From Caulobacteraceae bacterium (lineage in GTDB: Bacteria; Pseudomonadota; Alphaproteobacteria; Caulobacterales; Caulobacteraceae), in assembly GCA_004144935.1 (NCBI GenBank), contig SDZP01000178.1:1-7082 (forward strand): a stretch of 7,082 bases of DNA, given 5' to 3'. Below, piece by piece: positions 1 through 7,082 of this stretch; position 1 is the first letter of the stretch; each line of letters opens with the position of its first letter. The notes beneath the pieces were generated by a model. It did not search any database and was not told the DNA's origin. It saw nothing but the letters and a program-made list of their open reading frames with translations. A program made the translations under genes and the position numbers.

Positions 1-733
1 CGTCGGAGCGGCCGGCGGCGATCGGCGCCACCCAGCCGCCCTGGCTTGGCCCCTGGAAGCCGGTGCGGCCGGCCCGGGGCCCGGCCAGGCGGCGGGCCTC
101 GGCCAGGGCGGCGACCGCATCGTCGGCCAGGAGCTGGAAGTCCTGGGTGTACTTGCCTTCAGAATCCCCGGTGCCGCGCTTGTCATAGACGAAGGCTCCG
201 ACCCCGACGGCGGGCAGCAGGCGTTGCAGGGCGTCGAACTGGCGCGCCGAGTCGGTCTCCGAGCCCTGCAGCAGGACGACGATCGGGACGCGCCCTTTGC
301 CCGGCGGCAGGATCAGACGGCCCACGAGCCTGGTCTCGTGTGAAACAAAGCTCGTCTCCTGCGTCAGCAGCGGAATGCGGCGTCCGGACTGTTCGCCGAT
401 CGTCACGGCGCCTGACGGGCAGGGGCCGAACGAGACCGGCCTTGGGTCGGGACGGTCCGTCCAGCCCTTGGTGTGCAGCCAGCCGCCCGGCGACGGCGTC
501 AGCCGACCCGTCTCGCCGTCGAAACTCCGCCAGCGCAGACTGTCGTCCCGGGAGGGGCCGACATCGATGACCTCGCCATCGGCCAGGCGATAGCTCCCCA
601 CCGGACAGGTCGCCGGCGCCGCGGCCGCCGCGGGGAGGGCGGCGAACAGGAGCAGGCAGGCCGCAAGCCCGGCGAGCGTCCCCGGACCTGAGGCGAGGCT
701 CTTCAACGTCGGGAAGCGCGGGGCCTGGATCAT
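1..733 (-). CDS. Exported alpha/beta hydrolase, C-terminus cut by the left edge
   Basis: Reading the minus strand from ATG at 733 gives 244 codons that stay open to base 1, so the C-terminus is missing. Residues 1-40 look like a signal peptide: a basic start (R6, K11), a hydrophobic stretch around 20-38, and an Ala-rich cleavage region near 36-40. Residues 41-130 form a small N-terminal region with Cys43 and Cys105, which could form a disulfide after export. From about 135 an alpha/beta hydrolase fold begins: strand IVVLLQGSE (151-159, likely oxyanion-hole turn), D-K-R-G-T-G-D-S-E-G (184-193), and the nucleophile elbow G-P-S-Q-G-G with Ser230. The catalytic acid and His would lie beyond the edge. 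Family knowledge suggests esterase, lipase or peptidase activity in the periplasm; the substrate cannot be told. An in-frame GTG at 745 is an alternative start. A purine-rich GTGAGTGAG just upstream of 733 could serve as the ribosome binding site. It is divergent from the AraC-type gene, which may control it. Confidence 0.85.
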   Translation of the reverse strand, partial: MIQAPRFPTLKSLASGPGTLAGLAACLLLFAALPAAAAAPATCPVGSYRLADGEVIDVGPSRDDSLRWRSFDGETGRLTPSPGGWLHTKGWTDRPDPRPVSFGPCPSGAVTIGEQSGRRIPLLTQETSFVSHETRLVGRLILPPGKGRVPIVVLLQGSETDSARQFDALQRLLPAVGVGAFVYDKRGTGDSEGKYTQDFQLLADDAVAALAEARRLAGPRAGRTGFQGPSQGGWVAPIAAGRSD

Positions 734-796
734 CGTCTCACTCACGGGTCTGTTCGATCTGCCGTTAGCAGCCTCGCCGCCGCTGCGATTGGACGC
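734..796. promoter_or_regulatory. Divergent intergenic region between hydrolase and AraC-type regulator
   Basis: Both genes must start transcription in or beside these 63 bases, or in up to 117 bases if the regulator starts at 851. I find no convincing -35/-10 pair. On the minus strand GCTAAC (769-764) partly resembles the Caulobacter-type -10 GCTANAWC, but no matching TTGACG is seen at the right spacing. No clear AraC-type direct repeats are visible. The assignment as a shared control region rests on gene orientation alone. Confidence 0.4.
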
Positions 797-1615
797 ATGA
801 AAGGCGCCGGCCTCGTCGCCGGGGCGCCAGGCTGGTATGGACCCGTCAAGATGGACCAGTTCCTGCGCAGCTTCAGCGGCGTCCGCATCCGCCGGGTGGT
901 CGACCACAGCCTCGCCCAGGTGGCCGAGCATGCCCACGACTGGCCGGTTCTTTCCCTCTTCGTGCTCGGCGGCTACAGCAACACCACGGAACTGGGCGAG
1001 GCGCGCATCGACGGGCCCTCGGCCGTGCTCTACCGGGCCGGCGCGCCCCACAGCAACAGGATCGGCCCCGCCGGCTTCGAGCAGATCGAGATCGAGTTCG
1101 ACCCCGACTGGCTGGGCCGGCCGCTGCTGCCGGATGCGCCGGTCTCGCGGTGGCTTGGCGGGCCGGCCGGCGAAGAGGCGCAGGGCCCGCTGGCTGCCGG
1201 CCTCCAGGCCTTCGACAGCGTTGCCTTGCGCGACCGTCTGCGGGGTTTCATTCGGCGGGCGAGCCAACAGCCGGTTACGAGCCGCGCCGCCTGGACCTGC
1301 CGGGTCGAGCAGCGGCTGAGAGACCGGCCGGCGCTCAGGGTCCGCGACCTCGCCGCCGAAGCCGGGCTGCACCCGGCCTGGCTGGGGTCGGCCTATCGCC
1401 GGGCGACCGGTGAATCGCCATCACGGGCGGCCGCGCGCTTCCGGGTCGAGGCGGCGGCGCGACTGCTGCGGGAGACCGACCAGCCCCCGGCCCAGATCGC
1501 CGCCGAGGCGGGCTTTTGCGACCAGAGCCACATGATCCGCACCTTTCACCGGCTGCTGGGTCGCCGACCCTCCGCCGTCCGGTCCGATGCCGCCGAAATG
1601 CGGCAGAGCCTCTGA
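797..1615 (+). CDS. AraC-family transcriptional regulator
   Basis: A 272-residue protein, a normal length for AraC/XylS regulators. The N-terminal half has cupin-like sensing features: a His-x-His pair (H45, H47), then alternating hydrophobic strands to about residue 105. The C-terminal third carries the paired helix-turn-helix domain: the first HTH is around 181-201 (V-R-D-L-A-A-E-A-G-L-H), and the second around 231-262 ends in the signature G-F-C-D-Q-S-H-M-I-R-T-F-H-R-L-L-G-R-R-P. It should bind DNA and activate or repress nearby genes in response to a small molecule; the ligand is unknown. ATG at 797 has only a weak upstream purine stretch. An in-frame ATG at 851 (residue 19, M-D-Q-F) is a credible alternative, because residues 1-18 look like unstructured filler. 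The 63-bp gap to the divergent hydrolase gene suggests that gene as a target. The regulator lies upstream of dusB but has no evident link to it. Confidence 0.9.
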   Translation: MKGAGLVAGAPGWYGPVKMDQFLRSFSGVRIRRVVDHSLAQVAEHAHDWPVLSLFVLGGYSNTTELGEARIDGPSAVLYRAGAPHSNRIGPAGFEQIEIEFDPDWLGRPLLPDAPVSRWLGGPAGEEAQGPLAAGLQAFDSVALRDRLRGFIRRASQQPVTSRAAWTCRVEQRLRDRPALRVRDLAAEAGLHPAWLGSAYRRATGESPSRAAARFRVEAAARLLRETDQPPAQIAAEAGFCDQSHMIRTFHRLLGRRPSAVRSDAAEMRQSL

Positions 1616-1636
1616 CCCGCGGGTCGATTGGCGAGA

Positions 1637-1683
1637 ATATTGCAGCGCAGCGTAAGGACGGCCTTTACTGCGCTGCACAATAT
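1637..1683. repeat. Long imperfect inverted repeat before dusB
   Basis: Left arm ATATTG (1637-1642) plus CAGCGCAG (1643-1650) is mirrored by CTGCGCTG (1668-1675) and CAATAT (1678-1683), with CA (1676-1677) as a bulge. Inside, TAAGG (1653-1657) pairs with CCTTTA (1662-1667) apart from one bulged T, leaving loop ACGG (1658-1661). In RNA this gives a stem of about 19 base pairs with small bulges. No T-run follows the right arm, so it does not look like a standard intrinsic terminator for the AraC-type gene. It may be a dyad operator or a leader hairpin of the dusB-ntrBC message. It is the most AT-rich and most structured part of the left half of the window. Confidence 0.6.
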
Positions 1684-1720
1684 GCCTAAAAACACAGCGT
1701 TGGGGATGATGAAGAAATGA
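1682..1720 (+). CDS. Possible 12-codon leader ORF overlapping the dusB start
   Basis: ATG at 1682 opens a frame encoding M-P-K-N-T-A-L-G-M-M-K-K, ending in a TGA at 1718-1720 that overlaps the dusB ATG in an ATGA arrangement. That is the same overlap style used at the dusB-ntrB and ntrB-ntrC joints. Its start codon lies at the right foot of the inverted repeat, and I see no Shine-Dalgarno sequence before it. The short length makes chance quite likely. If real, it would couple translation into dusB. Confidence 0.15.
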   Translation: MPKNTALGMMKK

Positions 1721-2721
1721 GCAATCTGCTCAATGTGGGGGATAGGGTCGTGGCCAGCCGGGTTTGGCTGGCGCCGATGACCGGAGTCTCGGACCTGCCG
1801 TTCCGCCGCGCCGCCGCCCGCCTGGGCGCGGCCTATGTCGCGACGGAGATGGTCGCCTGCGCCGAACTCGCCCGCGGCAGGCCCGATGTCGTGCGCCGCG
1901 CCGCCGTCGGCGAGGGCCTGCCCCTGATGGTCGTCCAGCTGGTCGGCCGCGACCCGGCGATGATGGCGGCCGGCGCCAGAATGGCCGCCGCCGCCGGGGC
2001 CGAGATCATCGACCTGAACTTCGGTTGCCCCGCCAAGGAAGTCACCGGCGTGCAGTCCGGCTCGGCCCTGATGCGCGATCTGGAACTGGCGACCAGTCTG
2101 GTGGCCGCCGCTGTCGACGCCGTCGATCTGCCCGTGACCGTCAAGATGCGCCTGGGCTGGGACGACGCCAGCCGCAACGCGCCCGAGTTCGCCGCCCGCG
2201 CCCAGGCCGTTGGGGCCAAGGCGATCACCGTCCACGGCCGCACCCGCAGCCAGTTCTACAAGGGCGAGGCCGACTGGGCCGCCATCGCAGAGGTGAAGCG
2301 CGAGATCACCGTGCCCCTGATCGTCAACGGCGACATCGTCGATCTGGCCACCGCCCGCGCCGCGCTGCAGGCCAGCGGCGCCGACGGGGTGATGATCGGA
2401 CGCGGCGCCTACGGCCGCCCGTGGATCGCCGCCCAGCTCGACGCCGGCCTGATGGGCCGCCAGCTGGCCGACCCCGACATGGAGACCCGCCTGGCCATCG
2501 CCCTCGATCACTTCCGGGACGCGCTGGCCTTCTACGGCGAGCGGCTGGGCCTGAGGATGTTCCGCAAGCACCTGGCCTCCTACATCGAGGCCGCGCCGGT
2601 TCCCATCGGCCCGGAGGTGCGCCGCGCCGCCCGCGCCGAACTCTGCCGCCTGGAGACCCCCGCCGAGGTCGAGGCGGCCCTGACCCGCCTGTGGATGACC
2701 GAACGGAGGATGGCCGCATGA
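1717..2721 (+). CDS. dusB: tRNA-dihydrouridine synthase (DusB/NifR3 family)
   Basis: An FMN enzyme that uses NADPH to reduce specific uridines in the tRNA D-loop to dihydrouridine, in the cytoplasm. The 334 residues match the usual family length. Visible motifs along the TIM barrel: L-A-P-M-T-G-V-S-D-L-P-F-R (18-30) at the FMN site; D-L-N-F-G-C-P (99-105) with catalytic Cys104; V-K-M-R (142-145) with FMN-contacting Lys143; V-H-G-R-T-R (172-177) with His173; V-N-G-D-I (203-207); and I-G-R-G (227-230) for phosphate. The C-terminal helical domain (about 240-334) is the tRNA-binding part. ATG at 1717 sits next to purine-rich GATGAAGAA and GGGGA, which can serve as the ribosome binding site. It is the first gene of the operon, with its stop overlapping the ntrB start. 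In many alphaproteobacteria this gene (historically nifR3) precedes ntrB. The exact uridine modified is not readable from sequence. Confidence 0.95.
   Translation: MSNLLNVGDRVVASRVWLAPMTGVSDLPFRRAAARLGAAYVATEMVACAELARGRPDVVRRAAVGEGLPLMVVQLVGRDPAMMAAGARMAAAAGAEIIDLNFGCPAKEVTGVQSGSALMRDLELATSLVAAAVDAVDLPVTVKMRLGWDDASRNAPEFAARAQAVGAKAITVHGRTRSQFYKGEADWAAIAEVKREITVPLIVNGDIVDLATARAALQASGADGVMIGRGAYGRPWIAAQLDAGLMGRQLADPDMETRLAIALDHFRDALAFYGERLGLRMFRKHLASYIEAAPVPIGPEVRRAARAELCRLETPAEVEAALTRLWMTERRMAA
2705..2710 (+). promoter_or_regulatory. Ribosome binding site of ntrB inside the end of dusB
   Basis: GGAGGA lies 7 bases before the ATG at 2718. It is a near-perfect Shine-Dalgarno sequence and decides the ntrB start, since the reading frame stays open far upstream into dusB. 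It suggests ntrB can recruit its own ribosomes as well as use coupled ones. Confidence 0.85.
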
Positions 2722-3823
2722 CCACCAGCGGCAAACCCATTCAGAGCGCCCGCGCCGCCGAGGCCCTGCGCGCCGCCGCCTTCGAGCTGAGCCCCGACCC
2801 CGCCCTGGTCATCGACGCCGCCGGCGGCCTGGCCTCGGTCAACGAGGCGGCCGAGGGCCTGTTCGGCCAGGGTCTGGCGCTGCTGGCGCGCGGCCACTTC
2901 CGGGCCGTCCTGCCCGAGGATTCGCCGCTGACCCGCCTGCTCGACCGGGCCCTGGAAGAGGGCGCCCGGGTGCGCGAGCACGGCGTCCAGATCGGCCTGT
3001 TCGGCCAGCCGCCCTTCCTCGCAGACGGCGCGGCGACGCCGTTGGGCGACGGCTCGGTGCTGCTGACCCTGCATATCCGCGGCGGGGCGATGAGCTTCGA
3101 GCGCGCCGCCGATCCGTCCGGCCTGCGCTCGGTGGTGGGGCTCGGCCAGATGCTGGCCCATGAGATCAAGAACCCGCTGGCCGGCATCCGCGGCGCCGCC
3201 CAGCTGCTGAAGACCGGCGCCTCCACCGAGGACGCGCCGCTGGCCCAGCTGATCGTCGACGAGACCGAGCGCATCCGCCGCCTCGTCGACCGCATGGAGG
3301 CCTTCAGCGACGACGCCCTGCCGACGCCGACCGCCGTCAACATCCACGAGGTGCTGGACCGCGTCCGCGCCCTGGTCGCCAACGGGGTCGCCGATGGCCT
3401 GACCATCAAGGAGAACTTCGACCCCTCGCTGCCGCCGGTCAGCGGCGACGAGGATCACCTGATCCAGATCTTCCTCAACCTCGTGAAGAACGCCGCCGAG
3501 GCCGCCCACGGCCGCCGCGACGGCCGGGGCGAACTGACCATCTCCACCGCCTGGCGCCCCGGCGTGAAAGTGCGCGGGGCCGATGGCCGTATCCAGAAGG
3601 CCGCGCCGATCGAGATCCGCGTCCAAGACAACGGCCTGGGCATCGCCTCCTCAGTCCGCGACCACCTGTTCCAGCCCTTCGTCACCTCCAAGGCCAGCGG
3701 CGCCGGCCTCGGCCTGCCCCTGGTCGCCAAGCTGGTCAGCGGCCACGGCGGCCTGATCGATTTCGAGTCGGAGCCCGGTCGCACCGTGTTCCGCGTCCTG
3801 CTTCCCGTTGCTTCGGAGACTCC

Positions 3824-3827
<4 letters not shown>
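2718..3827 (+). CDS. ntrB: Nitrogen regulation sensor histidine kinase NtrB
   Basis: A 369-residue cytoplasmic kinase/phosphatase for NtrC; in known systems it is controlled by the PII protein according to nitrogen supply. There is no transmembrane segment. Domains: N-terminal PAS sensor about 18-120 (P-D-P-A-L-V-I-D-A-A-G onward), then the dimerisation/HisKA helix with H-E-I-K-N-P-L-A-G-I-R-G-A-A-Q-L-L (148-164), where His148 is the phospho-acceptor. The ATP-binding domain follows: N-box N-L-V-K-N-A-A-E-A (254-262, Asn258), G1 box D-N-G-L-G-I (304-309), F box F-Q-P-F-V-T-S-K (318-325), and G2 box G-A-G-L-G-L (328-333). All catalytic boxes are intact. The start is fixed by the strong GGAGGA. 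The gene overlaps dusB by 4 bp and ntrC by 4 bp (ATGA in both cases), so the three genes should be co-translated at linked levels. The G-I-R-G-A-A-Q-L-L sequence after the histidine separates NtrB from the NtrY kinase encoded downstream. Confidence 0.96.
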
Positions 3828-5245
<1,418 letters not shown>

Positions 5246-5264
5246 GAGCCACCCGGCGCGGATT

Positions 5265-5285
5265 GCCCCATTTTCGGGGTAAACG
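5265..5285 (+). terminator. Weak hairpin after ntrC
   Basis: TTGCCCC and GGGGTAA can pair around the loop ATTTTC, giving a seven-pair stem with one G-U pair, about 20 bases after the ntrC stop. No T-tract follows, so it is at best a weak or partial terminator. It could instead be a processing or stabilising structure between ntrBC and ntrY. Confidence 0.3.
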
Positions 5286-5350
5286 CAGTTGACGTATTCG
5301 CGCCACATGGGTGTTGAATTTTGGGCACATATAACCCTAGGGTGGGGGTT
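5286..5350 (+). promoter_or_regulatory. AT-richer region upstream of ntrY with possible promoter
   Basis: The 105-bp gap between ntrC and ntrY contrasts with the 4-bp overlaps before it and is visibly richer in A/T than its surroundings. TTGACG (5289-5294) matches a -35 box well. The best -10 options are TGTTGA (5312-5317, 17-bp spacing) or TTGAAT (5314-5319, 19-bp spacing), both poor. TATAAC (5330-5335) looks like a -10 but has no good -35. A separate ntrYX promoter here is plausible but not demonstrated. Confidence 0.3.
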
Positions 5351-5352
5351 AT
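5331..5352 (+). promoter_or_regulatory. Hairpin covering the ntrY ribosome binding site and start codon
   Basis: ATAACCC (5331-5337) is the exact complement of GGGTTAT (5346-5352), giving a seven-pair stem with an eight-base loop. The right arm contains part of the G-rich ribosome binding site (AGGGTGGGGG, 5339-5348) and the first two bases of the ntrY ATG. A competing perfect palindrome, ACCCTAGGGT (5334-5343), overlaps the left arm. In mRNA either fold could limit ribosome access. The pairing is seen directly; a regulatory role is inference. Confidence 0.4.
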
Positions 5353-7082
5353 GAGTGAGAGCGCGTCCGCTGTCGACGAGCCCCACGGCGGGCCAGCCTG
5401 GCTCGCCGTCTGGAGGCGCATCCTCGGATCGCGCTATCTGCTCGGCGGCGCCTTCGCGGTCGCCACCGTCCTGACCGCCGTCGGCGCCTACCTCGCCACC
5501 TCGCCACCCGGCGGGGAACTGGTGGGGCCGGCCAGCCAGACCGTGCTCATCGTGCTCGGCGTCAACCTGGTGCTGATCCTCGGCATCGCCGTGCTGATCG
5601 GCCGCCGCGTGGCCCAGGTGGTCGACGAGGGCCGGGGCGACGCCGGGGCCCGGCTGCATCGCCGCTTCCTGATCCTGTTCGCCGTCGCCGCCGTCGCCCC
5701 TGCTATGGTCGTGGCCGGCTTTTCAGGGGCCCTGGTGACCCAGGGAGTCGAGGCCTGGTTCAGCCAGCGGGTGCGATCGGTGGTGGAGAATTCCGGCGCC
5801 GTGGCCCGCTCCTACGTCGACGAACAGAGCAACGACATCCGCAACAACATGATGCTGATGTCGGGCGACCTGAACGAGGCCGCCCCCTTCATCCGCAGCA
5901 AGCCGATGGCTTTCGGCCACTTCATGGCCACCCAGGCCTCCTACCGCGGCTTCCCCGGCGCCTACCTGCTCGACCGCGAGGGCCGCGTCCTGGCCCGGGC
6001 CGAGACCGAGGACCCGCCGCCCTTCCTGGCCCCGCCGAAGGCCAGCTTCCAGGCCGCCGACGAGGGCGACATCTCCCTGCGGCCGTTCGAGTCCGCCGAC
6101 CTGTTCCGGGCCCTCTACCGGCTGAAAGGCTACGACGACGCCTATCTCTACGTCGTCCGCCCGGTCGACCGCGGCATCCTCGCCCACCTGCGAGAGACGG
6201 AATCCTCGCTGATCGCCTACCGCGACGCCGCCGAGCGCCGGGGCATGGTGCAGGCGGCCTTCGCCCTGTCCTTCCTGGAGACCGCGCTGCTGGTGCTGAT
6301 CGCCGCCATCTGGCTGGCCATCACCGTCGCCAATTCCATCGCCGTGCCGATCGGCCGGGTGGTGCGGGCGGCCGGGCAGGTGGCCAGCGGCCATCTGGAC
6401 GCCCGCGTCGAGCTTGGCGACGAACCCGAGGACATCGCAGTCCTCTCCAAGGCTTTCAACAGCATGGCCGGTGATCTTCAGGCCCAGCAGGCGGCGCTGA
6501 CCGCCGCCAGCCTCGACGCCGAATCCCGGAGGATGTTCATCGAGACCGTGCTGCTCGGCGTCAGCGCCGGGGTCATCGGCGTCGACGCCAGCGGCGCCAT
6601 CTCCGCCGCCAACCGCCAGGCGGCCCGCCTGCTGGATGTCGACGGCGCCGCCGTCCAGGGCCGCCAGCTGTCCGACATCGCCCCGGAACTGGGCCAGGTC
6701 TGGGCCGCCGCCCTGGAGACCCGCATCGAGGCCGAGACCGAGGTCGACATCGTCCGCCACGGCGAGACCCTGCGCCTGCGGGTCCGGGCCGGGGTGGCCG
6801 GCGACGACGGCGTGGTGCTGACCTTCGACGACATCACCCGGCTGATCACCGCCCAGCGCAACGCCGCCTGGCGCGATGTGGCCCGCCGCATCGCTCATGA
6901 GATCAAGAACCCCCTGACCCCGATCCAGCTCTCGGCCGAACGGCTCAAGCGCAAATATCGGAACAAGGTCGATGACGTCGAAATCTTCGACCGCTGCACC
7001 GACACCATCATCCGCCAGGTCGGCGACATCGGACGGATGGTGGATGAGTTCTCCTCCTTCGCGCGGATGCCGGCCCCGCGCT
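5351..7082 (+). CDS. ntrY: Membrane sensor histidine kinase NtrY, C-terminus cut by the right edge
   Basis: 577 codons remain open to the window end. NtrY is an inner-membrane histidine kinase whose partner is NtrX; the pair is linked to nitrogen metabolism, redox and envelope functions in alphaproteobacteria. Predicted layout: three N-terminal transmembrane helices (about 30-50, 64-83, 106-126), a periplasmic sensing region (about 130-300), a fourth helix (about 302-326), HAMP (327-380, A-V-P-I-G-R-V-V-R-A-A), PAS (about 395-500), and HisKA with H-E-I-K-N-P-L-T-P-I-Q-L-S-A-E-R-L (516-532; phospho-acceptor His516). The P-L-T-P-I-Q-L-S-A-E-R-L sequence is typical of NtrY rather than NtrB. The ATP-binding domain lies beyond the edge. 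ATG at 5351 follows a G-rich site; an in-frame GTG at 5342 lacks one. It lies 105 bp after ntrC on the same strand, and ntrX would be expected next. Confidence 0.93.
   Translation, partial: MSESASAVDEPHGGPAWLAVWRRILGSRYLLGGAFAVATVLTAVGAYLATSPPGGELVGPASQTVLIVLGVNLVLILGIAVLIGRRVAQVVDEGRGDAGARLHRRFLILFAVAAVAPAMVVAGFSGALVTQGVEAWFSQRVRSVVENSGAVARSYVDEQSNDIRNNMMLMSGDLNEAAPFIRSKPMAFGHFMATQASYRGFPGAYLLDREGRVLARAETEDPPPFLAPPKASFQAADEGDISLRPFESADLFRALYRLKGYDDAYLYVVRPVDRGILAHLRETESSLIAYRDAAERRGMVQAAFALSFLETALLVLIAAIWLAITVANSIAVPIGRVVRAAGQVASGHLDARVELGDEPEDIAVLSKAFNSMAGDLQAQQAALTAASLDAESRRMFIETVLLGVSAGVIGVDASGAISAANRQAARLLDVDGAAVQGRQLSDIAPELGQVWAAALETRIEAETEVDIVRHGETLRLRVRAGVAGDDGVVLTFDDITRLITAQRNAAWRDVARRIAHEIKNPLTPIQLSAERLKRKYRNKVDDVEIFDRCTDTIIRQVGDIGRMVDEFSSFARMPAPR

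Noticed and set aside
656..667. Lipobox-like L-A-A-C (residues 23-26) in the hydrolase signal region
   Set aside because: The main hydrophobic stretch follows the Cys instead of preceding it, so an ordinary signal peptide with cleavage near residues 36-40 fits better.
46..691. Plus-strand open frames over the left end
   Set aside because: Their translations are Arg/Pro/Gly-rich and featureless, while the minus strand reads as a signal peptide followed by an alpha/beta hydrolase with a G-x-S-x-G elbow.
1546..2571. 341-codon minus-strand open frame opposite dusB
   Set aside because: It crosses the AraC gene end, the intergenic repeat and dusB. Composition is typical of an antisense shadow in high-GC DNA.
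1764..2717. Upstream extension of the ntrB frame to an ATG at 1764
   Set aside because: The extension lies inside dusB in another frame and reads as Arg-rich noise. The GGAGGA at 2705-2710 and the ATG at 2718 give the expected NtrB start.
2580..3626. 348-codon minus-strand open frame opposite ntrB
   Set aside because: It is a mirror of ntrB codon bias, with biased composition and no recognisable motif.
5321..5337. TTGGGCAC sequence as a sigma-54 (-24) element before ntrY
   Set aside because: There is one base too many against TGGCAC, and no GC-containing -12 element follows at the right spacing.
5723..6898. 391-codon minus-strand open frame opposite ntrY
   Set aside because: It is antisense to the clear NtrY HAMP, PAS and HisKA coding region; repetitive G/D/A/Q-rich translation.

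Overview
The window is very GC-rich DNA with strong G/C bias at third codon positions and dense, co-directional genes. Gene content and order point to an alphaproteobacterium. The order dusB (nifR3) - ntrB - ntrC - ntrY is the classic alphaproteobacterial nitrogen-regulation locus. The NtrC lacks the GAFTGA loop, a trait known from Rhodobacter capsulatus and Caulobacter NtrC, so a Caulobacterales-type host (Caulobacter, Phenylobacterium or Brevundimonas) is my best guess. That placement is inferred from features, not from a search.

Layout. Positions 1-733 (minus strand) hold the N-terminal two thirds or so of an exported alpha/beta hydrolase that runs off the left edge. Positions 797-1615 (plus) encode an AraC-family regulator transcribed divergently from the hydrolase. 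Positions 1616-1716 are a short gap with a long imperfect inverted repeat. Positions 1717-5245 form a tightly coupled operon: dusB (tRNA-dihydrouridine synthase), ntrB (sensor kinase) and ntrC (response regulator), joined by two 4-bp ATGA overlaps. Positions 5246-5350 are an AT-richer gap with two small hairpins, one covering the ntrY ribosome binding site. Positions 5351-7082 encode the membrane sensor kinase NtrY, cut by the right edge just after its phospho-acceptor histidine region; ntrX would be expected next.

How the genes work together. NtrB is the cytoplasmic kinase/phosphatase that in known systems reads nitrogen status through PII and phosphorylates NtrC on Asp56. NtrY is a second, membrane-bound kinase of the same broad family, normally paired with NtrX. 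DusB sits first in the message, so a tRNA-modification enzyme is translationally linked to the nitrogen regulators. The AraC/hydrolase pair looks like a separate, self-contained local circuit.

The most notable point is NtrC: its AAA+ ATPase core keeps Walker A, Walker B, the arginine-finger region and the sensor motifs, but the sigma-54-contacting GAFTGA loop is cleanly missing. I saw no mobile element, CRISPR array, tRNA or rRNA, and no clear sign of a wholly new system.
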